DNA of 6,146 nucleotides from an uncultured Clostridia bacterium (GTDB lineage: Bacteria; Bacillota; Clostridia; RGIG6154). This document shows, piece after piece, positions 1 through 5,403 of the stretch. Positions within the stretch are counted from its first letter, which is position 1. Every line of letters starts with the position of its first letter. A model generated the notes under the pieces. The model saw nothing but the letters and a program-made list of their open reading frames with translations, was not told the DNA's origin and searched no databases. Both the position numbers and the translations under genes were made by a program. The stretch lies in NCBI GenBank assembly GCA_934446135.1, contig CAKSDT010000101.1, forward strand, positions 1 through 6,146, read 5' to 3'.

Positions 1-896
1 ATATACCAACCCTTTTTATCGGTCTCTGCAAAAGTGTATAACGGCTCATATTCTGTACCTACGAGGTCTTTACCGAGACATTCGCTTAAAGTTTCATATT
101 CCTCTCCCAAAACTGAATTTGCGAGTTCTTTAGCAAGCGTATAAACTTTACCGTTGAACTTTGCTCTTATATATGAAACATCCGGATTAACAACAAGTGC
201 TACATTGGAAGGAAGTGTCCAAGGTGTTGTTGTCCAAGCAAGAAAATATTCATCAGAATTCTTAATTCTAAAATTAACGAAAACAGATGTATCTTCAACA
301 TCTTTGTACCCTTGTGCAACTTCATGACTTGAAAGTGCTGTTCCGCATCTCGGGCAATATGGAACGATTTTGTGACCCTTATACAAAAGCCCTTTATCCC
401 AAATATTTTTCAATGCCCACCATACAGATTCTATATAATCATTGTGATAAGTTACATATGGGTTGTCCATATCGGCCCAAAACCCCACTCTGTCACTCAT
501 TTCTCTCCAAAGATTTTCGTACTTCCAAACACTTTCCTTACACTTTTCAACAAAAGGTTCTACTCCGTATTTTTCAATCTGCGGTTTGCCGTCAATCCCC
601 AAGAGTTTCTCAACCTCAAGTTCAACCGGAAGTCCATGCGTATCCCAGCCTGCTTTTCTCAGAACTCTGTAACCTTTCATTGTCTTATATCTCGGAATTA
701 TATCCTTCATAACCCTTGTAAGAATATGTCCAATATGCGGCTTACCGTTTGCAGTAGGCGGTCCGTCAAAAAAAGTAAATACAGGAGAACCTTCCGGTCT
801 CGTGCTGTTCTTGAACACTTCTTTTTCTTTCCAGAAATCAATAACTTCAAGTTCCCTGTCTTTAAAATTGAGATCTGTAGAAACCTTTTTATACAT
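1..896 (-). CDS. ileS: isoleucyl-tRNA synthetase, N-terminal part (cut by window edge)
   Basis: Class I aminoacyl-tRNA synthetase that charges tRNA-Ile with isoleucine in the cytoplasm. I translated all 298 visible codons and found no stop or frameshift; the gene runs off the window at position 1, so the KMSKS loop and anticodon-binding domain are not visible. The catalytic signature GPPTANGKPHIGH lies at residues 45-57, with the HIGH box at 54-57, followed by GWDTHGLPVELEVEK (83-97). The insertion carrying the CP1 editing domain begins near 180 (YCPRCGTALSSHEV), and its threonine-rich editing loop WTTTPWTLPSN is at 221-231. These blocks resemble the Thermus/eukaryote-like IleRS class (often called IleRS2) more than the E. 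coli type, as judged from memory. The ATG at 896 is preceded by GGAGGT at 909-904. It lies 89 bases after the DUF2344 gene and has its own promoter. Confidence 0.96.
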   Translation of the reverse strand, partial: MYKKVSTDLNFKDRELEVIDFWKEKEVFKNSTRPEGSPVFTFFDGPPTANGKPHIGHILTRVMKDIIPRYKTMKGYRVLRKAGWDTHGLPVELEVEKLLGIDGKPQIEKYGVEPFVEKCKESVWKYENLWREMSDRVGFWADMDNPYVTYHNDYIESVWWALKNIWDKGLLYKGHKIVPYCPRCGTALSSHEVAQGYKDVEDTSVFVNFRIKNSDEYFLAWTTTPWTLPSNVALVVNPDVSYIRAKFNGKVYTLAKELANSVLGEEYETLSECLGKDLVGTEYEPLYTFAETDKKGWY

Positions 897-903
897 TTTA
901 GTT

Positions 904-909
904 ACCTCC
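904..909 (-). promoter_or_regulatory. ribosome binding site of ileS
   Basis: GGAGGT read on the minus strand, seven bases (AACTAAA) before the ATG at 896. It is a perfect core Shine-Dalgarno match and supports this start over any downstream ATG. Confidence 0.85.
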
Positions 910-953
910 GTGTATTGTAAATGAATAATCAAGTTATATTTCACACTTCTATT

Positions 954-982
954 ATTCTACATTATTTTTTCATATTTGTAAA
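954..982 (-). promoter_or_regulatory. sigma-A-type promoter of ileS
   Basis: On the minus strand, TTTACA (982-977) and TAGAAT (959-954) are separated by exactly 17 bases. Each hexamer matches the housekeeping consensus at 5 of 6 positions. The start of transcription would fall near 947, giving a leader of about 50 bases before the ileS ATG. The -35 box begins only 3 bases after the stop codon of the preceding gene. No terminator hairpin lies between that stop and the promoter, so read-through from upstream may add to ileS expression. The leader is far too short for a T-box riboswitch. Confidence 0.65.
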
Positions 983-985
983 GGG

Positions 986-1651
986 CTAACGGTCAATTTT
1001 AGACATATTTTCCTTAAGAAGTGCATTTCTGTTTATGATATAATAATCAATGACAAATCCAGGTATGTATTTCTTAAAGGCATCTATAACGGCCGTAGGT
1101 TTTAAGTTGAACTTATCTGATGTTTCAAGCAGCATATGAAGTTTAAAAACATATCCGTCGCCCTCAATTATTTCAAATGAAAAAATATGAGGCTTGATAT
1201 CAACATTAATAATTCCTTTTTTGCTTTTTTTGGAAACAACAATATCATCCTTTTCCTTAAGTGCATTGACATACTCTGTAAAATTATCAAGTTTGTTTAC
1301 CACGCCAAATTCAACAGAGTAGTCTGCAAACTTAATTAAATTTAAATCTTCTTTAGGTTCTGACGCCCACAAAACCTTTATGCCGTCAGGCAGCACTCCG
1401 TTCAATGATTTCACTATATTCCGGTAATCAGGCACAGAATTAACCTGAATATCCATATATTCCTCGCTTCCCGAAATGCCTATCGGAAGGGGATTTGAAA
1501 TTGAAATTTTCTGATGCGGGTTAAACCCTTGAGAGTATGCAATGTCGACTTTTGCAATTTTGAAAACTCTTTGGAACAGTCTCATAAGATCAAGATTTGA
1601 AATATATTTTGAATAGCCTTGTTTTTCAAAACAAATTCTCACCTTATACAC
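986..1651 (-). CDS. radical-SAM-linked protein, TIGR03936 / DUF2344 family
   Basis: A 221-residue cytoplasmic protein of a family known for being encoded next to, or fused with, TIGR03960-type radical SAM proteins; its biochemical role is not known to me. Family blocks are visible: YISNLDLMRLFQR near the N terminus (16-28), SQGFNPHQKIS (40-50) and PLPIGISGSEEYMDI (54-68). No signal peptide or membrane segment is seen. I chose the GTG at 1651 as start. It overlaps the end of the radical SAM gene by 8 bases, has a strong Shine-Dalgarno (1664-1657) five bases upstream, and gives MYKVRICFEK, the usual family beginning. The ATG at 1687 would add twelve residues (MVAVQIRLGVAI) encoded inside the upstream gene and is less likely. 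Co-translation and the frequent fusion of the two families imply that it works with the radical SAM enzyme, perhaps as substrate-binding partner (inference). Confidence 0.88.
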   Translation of the reverse strand: MYKVRICFEKQGYSKYISNLDLMRLFQRVFKIAKVDIAYSQGFNPHQKISISNPLPIGISGSEEYMDIQVNSVPDYRNIVKSLNGVLPDGIKVLWASEPKEDLNLIKFADYSVEFGVVNKLDNFTEYVNALKEKDDIVVSKKSKKGIINVDIKPHIFSFEIIEGDGYVFKLHMLLETSDKFNLKPTAVIDAFKKYIPGFVIDYYIINRNALLKENMSKIDR

Positions 1652-3473
1652 AATTGCCACCCCCAAACGAATTTGCACCGCAACCATGACATTTAATTCT
1701 GCAATCAGAAGTTGTTATACCTTTTTTTGCCTTCTCCCGCTCATTCATTAAATATTTTTCGCTGATTCCCACATCTATATGTGACCATGGTAAAATTTCG
1801 TCATATGAACGCTCTCTGTTTGCATAAAAATGAGGATCTATGCCGCATTCTTCAAAACACTTCATCCATTCGCCGTAATTAAAAAATTCATCCCAACTGT
1901 CAAATTTAAGCCCATGTTCGTGGGCTGACAAAAGTACTTTTCCCAATCTCCTGTCGCCCCTGGAAAATACGGCCTCAAGAAAACTGAGTTTGCTTTCGTG
2001 CCAATTATATACAATTTGCTTTCTTTTAATTTCATTCTTAAGAACTCTCTGTTTTTCCACAACAGAATCAATTTTATCCTGAGAATCCCACTGAAATGGT
2101 GTAAACGGTTTAGGAACAAAAGTTGATGTGCTTACAGTGATTCGGAGTCCCTTTTTTCTTTTTTCCTGAGGAATGGAATAATAAATTCCCGCAACTTTAT
2201 CTGCAAGCGTTGCTATACCTTTAACATCATCGATTGTTTCAAAAGGAAGTCCTATCATAAAATACAATTTCATTGTACTCCAGCCATTAGAAAAGGCAAT
2301 TGCAGATGTTCGCATCAACTCTTCTTCAGTAACATTTTTATTTATAACATCCCTCATTCTCTGTGTTCCTGCTTCAGGAGCGAATGTCAGTCCGCTTTTT
2401 CTTACTTTTTGTATTCTTTCCATAAGATCAACCGAAAAATTATCAACCCTCAAAGAAGGTAATGCAAGATTAACATTATTTGACTCTGTAATAGGAAGCA
2501 GCATATCAGTAAGTTCATCAAACTTAGAGTAATCACTGGTACTTAAAGATGTAAGTGAAATTTCATCATATCCGGTTGATTCCATAAGTTTTTTTGCCAG
2601 TTCCACAAGTCTTTCGGGAGATTTTTCACGAACAGGACGATATATAAATCCCGCTTGGCAAAATCTGCATCCCCTCGTACAGCCCCTGAAAACTTCAAGC
2701 ATAATTCTATCATGAACAATTTCAGAAAACGGAACAATAAATTTATCGGGATATGATACCTTGTCCATATCAATAATAATTCTTTTTCTTGGCCTATCTG
2801 CTGCAAAATCACGATTTTTGCATATTTTTCTCACTGTTCCGTCAGCATTATAAGATACATCGTAGTATTTCGGAACATATATTCCCTCTATTTTTGCAAT
2901 TCTTTCAAGAAATTTTTCTCTCGGTTCCGAATTTTTCTTCCATTTTTTGTATTCTTCCGTAACTTCAACAAAGAGTTCTTCACCAGCACCAAGCATAGCA
3001 AAATCAATAAAATCGGCAAGCGGTTCACAATTATAGGCACAAGGACCGCCAACGCAGATAAAAGGCCCGTCCTTTCTGTTATCGGCAATTAACTCTATCC
3101 CCGAAAGTTCCAGCATATTAAGTATATTCGTATAACACATTTCGTATTGCAAAGTAAAACCCACAAGATCAAACTCATCAACACTTTTCTTATTTTCAAG
3201 TGAAAAAAGTTTTATTGAATTGTCACGAAGTTTTTCTTCCATATCCGGCCAAGGTGCAAATACCCTTTCGCACAAGCAATCATCCTGATTATTTAAAACA
3301 TGATATAAAATTTTCATACCCAAATGTGACATTCCTATTTCATAGGAATCAGCAAAGCAAAACGCAACCTTGCACAATGTGTTATCAAAGTCCTTAACTA
3401 TACTATTAATCTCACCGCCTATATATCTTGCGGGTTTTTGTACATTAACCAGAAATTTTTCAATTTTATTCAT
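1644..3473 (-). CDS. radical SAM protein, TIGR03960 family (B12-binding-like N-terminal domain)
   Basis: A 609-residue radical SAM enzyme of a widespread but uncharacterised family. The N-terminal region (about 1-200) begins with the family opening VQKPARYIGGEINS (11-24) and holds YEIGMSHLG (44-52), the equivalent of a cobalamin-binding-like fold without a clear DxHxxG motif. The radical SAM core follows, with the [4Fe-4S]-binding CxxxCxxC at C265, C269 and C272 (GCTRGCRFCQAGFIYRPVRE) and GLTFAPEAGTQRMRDVINK at 361-379. The C terminus carries a second CxxxCxxC (C591, C595, C598) plus C608, a likely auxiliary cluster site. The start is the ATG at 3473, preceded by GAGG at 3483-3480; an ATG 51 bases further upstream lies in the spoIVFB-like gene and adds non-family sequence. 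It overlaps spoIVFB by 8 bases and the DUF2344 gene by 8 bases. Its substrate is unknown; RNA modification is only a guess. Confidence 0.92.
   Translation of the reverse strand: MNKIEKFLVNVQKPARYIGGEINSIVKDFDNTLCKVAFCFADSYEIGMSHLGMKILYHVLNNQDDCLCERVFAPWPDMEEKLRDNSIKLFSLENKKSVDEFDLVGFTLQYEMCYTNILNMLELSGIELIADNRKDGPFICVGGPCAYNCEPLADFIDFAMLGAGEELFVEVTEEYKKWKKNSEPREKFLERIAKIEGIYVPKYYDVSYNADGTVRKICKNRDFAADRPRKRIIIDMDKVSYPDKFIVPFSEIVHDRIMLEVFRGCTRGCRFCQAGFIYRPVREKSPERLVELAKKLMESTGYDEISLTSLSTSDYSKFDELTDMLLPITESNNVNLALPSLRVDNFSVDLMERIQKVRKSGLTFAPEAGTQRMRDVINKNVTEEELMRTSAIAFSNGWSTMKLYFMIGLPFETIDDVKGIATLADKVAGIYYSIPQEKRKKGLRITVSTSTFVPKPFTPFQWDSQDKIDSVVEKQRVLKNEIKRKQIVYNWHESKLSFLEAVFSRGDRRLGKVLLSAHEHGLKFDSWDEFFNYGEWMKCFEECGIDPHFYANRERSYDEILPWSHIDVGISEKYLMNEREKAKKGITTSDCRIKCHGCGANSFGGGNCV
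1657..1664 (-). promoter_or_regulatory. Shine-Dalgarno of the DUF2344 gene inside radical SAM glycine codons
   Basis: GGGGGTGG on the minus strand, ending five bases before the GTG at 1651. The same bases encode the Gly-Gly-Gly run near the C terminus of the radical SAM protein. This site decides the GTG start and suggests translational coupling of the two genes. Confidence 0.7.
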
Positions 3474-4275
3474 TTTTTTCCTCGCAATCCAACAATTCGT
3501 AAAGTCTAGTATCGTATTCGCCATTTAATAGTGCACTGTATATTTTTTTACCTGTAATCGTACCCATAATATTTCCTCTGTCATCAACAATATGTATTAT
3601 GTGTGCATCATTAAAATTAATTTTTCTTGCAACATCATATATTTTAATTTTATAGTTTGCACAACTGGTCTTACACTTTCTTTCGAAATTATACTTACTG
3701 ATTTCATTTTCTTCACCAAATCTAACAGTTTGTGAAAGAAGAAAAAGACCTATAATAAGCAGTGAAAAATTAAGACCTGTATGCAAAAAATACACACATC
3801 CCAAAACAGTTATAAAAACTGAAACAAACATTGAAGAAACTGTTCTTATAACCATTAATTTTTCGGTATCAATATAATATAAAAGGTATTCAAACACCGC
3901 CCTTCCTCCATCAAGCGGGTAGACGGGAAGCAAGTTAATTACAAGCATATATACATTTATTTCAACGAAATAATTATACAAATTAAACTTCAAATAAACC
4001 GCAATAAACAAAAAAATAATGTTAATAAAAGGGCCGGCATAAATGACCGCCAAATTTTTCAAAGTATCTTTTGAAAACTCAATTTCCGCAGTAACACCAA
4101 ACGGTTGTATTTTCACCTTGCTAACATTCATTTTCATACACCGTGCCGCAATAATATGTCCCACTTCGTGAAAAAGTGCAACAGAGTACGCCACAATGAA
4201 AAGTTTCACCTGTCCTATGGCAAAAAAGAATGCCATTACAACAAAAAACAAATAATTTACAGAAAATATTACCAT
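3466..4275 (-). CDS. spoIVFB: SpoIVFB-like intramembrane zinc metalloprotease (M50 family)
   Basis: A 269-residue polytopic membrane protease of the site-2 protease family. In Bacillus, SpoIVFB cleaves pro-sigma-K in the mother-cell-derived membrane around the forespore. The zinc motif HEVGH (H36, E37, H40) lies in a hydrophobic N-terminal segment. The second catalytic motif NLLPVYPLDGGR (114-125) supplies the third zinc ligand D122. About six membrane segments can be read (near 5-20, 24-45, 75-96, 104-125, 140-165, 168-185). The cytoplasmic tail has a single CBS-like stretch (about 210-263, IIHIVDDRGNIMGTITG), as in SpoIVFB, where it senses ATP. Length is slightly below the Bacillus protein. 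The start ATGGTAA overlaps the stop of the upstream small gene by 7 bases and has no well-placed Shine-Dalgarno, so reinitiation is likely. Another M50 substrate is possible if the host does not sporulate. Confidence 0.88.
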   Translation of the reverse strand: MVIFSVNYLFFVVMAFFFAIGQVKLFIVAYSVALFHEVGHIIAARCMKMNVSKVKIQPFGVTAEIEFSKDTLKNLAVIYAGPFINIIFLFIAVYLKFNLYNYFVEINVYMLVINLLPVYPLDGGRAVFEYLLYYIDTEKLMVIRTVSSMFVSVFITVLGCVYFLHTGLNFSLLIIGLFLLSQTVRFGEENEISKYNFERKCKTSCANYKIKIYDVARKINFNDAHIIHIVDDRGNIMGTITGKKIYSALLNGEYDTRLYELLDCEEKNE

Positions 4276-4562
4276 TCACCGTCTTTTAAATTGTTTAATT
4301 TGTTTTCAATTATCCCGTAGTTTTTAAAACATTCCTTCGCGAAATTTCTTGATTCTGTAACAATTGTCTTTATATCTGTACTGTTTCTCAGATTATCGGA
4401 TATAAAATTCCGTGCTGCAACAGACGAATCTGTATTAAGTGAACAAAAGCCGTAAATAAGCACAAATAATATGACAGAAACTATTAACTGAACCATCCCT
4501 CTTTTAGCAAAATTATCCTGATTGTGTGTATTCCTTTTCTTTACACTTTCATATCTTCTCAT
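4269..4562 (-). CDS. small single-pass membrane protein, possible reduced SpoIVFA-like partner of the M50 protease
   Basis: A 97-residue protein I cannot assign by motif. It has a basic N-terminal cytoplasmic stretch (1-22), one clear membrane helix (about 23-42, MVQLIVSVILFVLIYGFC) and about 55 polar residues that would lie outside the membrane. In Bacillus and many Clostridia this slot, directly before spoIVFB, holds SpoIVFA or an M23/LytM-domain membrane protein of more than 200 residues. Here the helix is kept but there is no LytM domain, no HxH or other M23 motif, and no remnant of one before the next gene. The ATG at 4562 follows an excellent Shine-Dalgarno, and the stop overlaps the protease start by 7 bases, so the pair is probably made together. 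A role as regulator or membrane anchor of the protease is inferred from position only. Confidence 0.7.
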   Translation of the reverse strand: MRRYESVKKRNTHNQDNFAKRGMVQLIVSVILFVLIYGFCSLNTDSSVAARNFISDNLRNSTDIKTIVTESRNFAKECFKNYGIIENKLNNLKDGEW

Positions 4563-4566
4563 TATC

Positions 4567-4575
4567 TCACCGCCT
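4567..4575 (-). promoter_or_regulatory. strong ribosome binding site of the 97-residue membrane protein
   Basis: AGGCGGTGA on the minus strand matches the full-length anti-Shine-Dalgarno complement AGGAGGTGA at 8 of 9 positions and sits at a good distance from the ATG at 4562. It is the strongest such site in the operon and shows that this short gene is really translated. The 53-base gap to minD holds nothing else I can support. Confidence 0.7.
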
Positions 4576-4615
4576 CATTTATACATATTCGCAGAAGGCG
4601 ACGATTATTATAATT

Positions 4616-5392
4616 TTACTTAAAAATTCCAAACAGTCCGGACTTTCTTTTATAATCAACTACCGGCACATTCTCTCCCTTGATTCTTCTGGCAATATCA
4701 GTAAACACCTTACCGCTTTTAGACTTTTCCTGAAGAACAGCCGGTGTTCCTTCAATACAATACTTAACCATTTGCCTTTCTTCTTCCACAACACCAATAA
4801 GCCTTATGCCCAATGACTCTATAATACTGTCAATATTAAGCATTATACCTGACCGAACCATATCGGGTCTCATTCTATTTATAACAAGTCTTATATCACT
4901 AATACCGCGACCCTCGCAAATTCCAACAACCTTATCTGCATCTCTTAAAGAATATGGGTCGGGGTTTACAACTACAATAACCATATCGCACACGGAAACA
5001 GCAGTTTCAAAGCCCTTATCAATGCCGGCGGGAGAATCGACAAGTACATAATCAAATCTCTTACTCAAACTTCTTAAAATTTCAGCATATTGCTCATCAG
5101 TAAGCAATTCCGTACTTTTAATTTGTGAAGCCGGTAAAAAAGCAAGTTGACCTATTTTTGAATCTCTGATAACAGCATCCCTAAGTTTGCACTCACCTGT
5201 TGCAACATCTATTATATCATTTAAAACAAGATTTTCGAGTCCAAGTGCAAGATCAAGATTTCTGAGACCCATATCTGTATCGATTACAACTGTTTTTTCT
5301 CCAAGTTTAGACAAAGCAATTCCAACATTTGCAGTAAGTGTCGTTTTTCCGACGCCGCCCTTTCCTGATGTAACAACAATTATCTTACCCAT
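4616..5392 (-). CDS. minD: septum-site-determining protein MinD
   Basis: A 258-residue membrane-associated ATPase of the ParA/MinD family that places the division site by recruiting MinC to the membrane. The deviant Walker A motif SGKGGVGKTT is at 9-18, with its signature lysine K11. Switch I VIDTDMGLRNLDLALG is at 36-51 and switch II/Walker B VLVDSPAGID at 116-125. The C terminus ends in a basic amphipathic stretch, KRKSGLFGIFK, the membrane-targeting helix typical of MinD, which separates it from soluble ParA or from FlhG. I start it at the ATG at 5392 because AGGTGG lies five bases upstream and the protein then begins MGKIIVVTSGKGG as in the family; the in-frame GTG at 5401 would place its ribosome site too close. 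It starts 9 bases after the mrdA stop. Neither minC nor minE flanks it here. Confidence 0.94.
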   Translation of the reverse strand: MGKIIVVTSGKGGVGKTTLTANVGIALSKLGEKTVVIDTDMGLRNLDLALGLENLVLNDIIDVATGECKLRDAVIRDSKIGQLAFLPASQIKSTELLTDEQYAEILRSLSKRFDYVLVDSPAGIDKGFETAVSVCDMVIVVVNPDPYSLRDADKVVGICEGRGISDIRLVINRMRPDMVRSGIMLNIDSIIESLGIRLIGVVEEERQMVKYCIEGTPAVLQEKSKSGKVFTDIARRIKGENVPVVDYKRKSGLFGIFK

Positions 5393-5397
5393 ATAAT

Positions 5398-5403
5398 CCA
5401 CCT
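5398..5403 (-). promoter_or_regulatory. ribosome binding site of minD overlapping the mrdA stop codon
   Basis: AGGTGG on the minus strand includes the last two bases of the mrdA TAG stop (5404-5402). It lies five bases before the ATG at 5392. It decides between the two possible minD starts and suggests that minD translation is helped by ribosomes ending on mrdA. Confidence 0.65.

Noticed and set aside
287..920. Overlapping plus-strand open frames opposite ileS (287-712, 372-920, 463-672)
   Set aside because: They lie antisense to a confidently identified, unbroken ileS frame, have no family motifs and no ribosome site of note.
897..985. Rho-independent terminator after the DUF2344 gene
   Set aside because: No inverted repeat followed by a T-run is visible on the minus strand.
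1652..1687. ATG at 1687 as start of the DUF2344 protein
   Set aside because: The extra residues are out-of-frame reading of the radical SAM C terminus; the GTG at 1651 has a strong Shine-Dalgarno and gives the usual family N terminus.
1862..3397. Short frames inside the radical SAM gene (1862-2119, 2543-2812, 2888-3088 minus; 3200-3397 plus)
   Set aside because: Shadows of the real gene in other frames, without motifs or start signals.
3474..3524. Longer start (ATG at 3524) for the radical SAM protein
   Set aside because: It would overlap the protease gene by about 60 bases, adds 17 residues not typical of the family, and the ATG at 3473 has GAGG six bases upstream.
4563..4615. Small GC hairpin (TCGC...GCGA) in the minD downstream gap as terminator
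   Set aside because: Only a four-base stem with no following run of U; it would not end transcription.
4563..4625. Possible internal promoter after minD: TATAAT on the minus strand just past the stop, and an AT-rich stretch that might suggest a sigma-E site
   Set aside because: No -35 box at a suitable distance for sigma-A, and the sigma-E resemblance is too loose in such AT-rich sequence.
5393..5401. GTG at 5401 as start of minD
   Set aside because: The Shine-Dalgarno would be almost adjacent to it; the ATG at 5392 has better spacing and matches the MinD N terminus.
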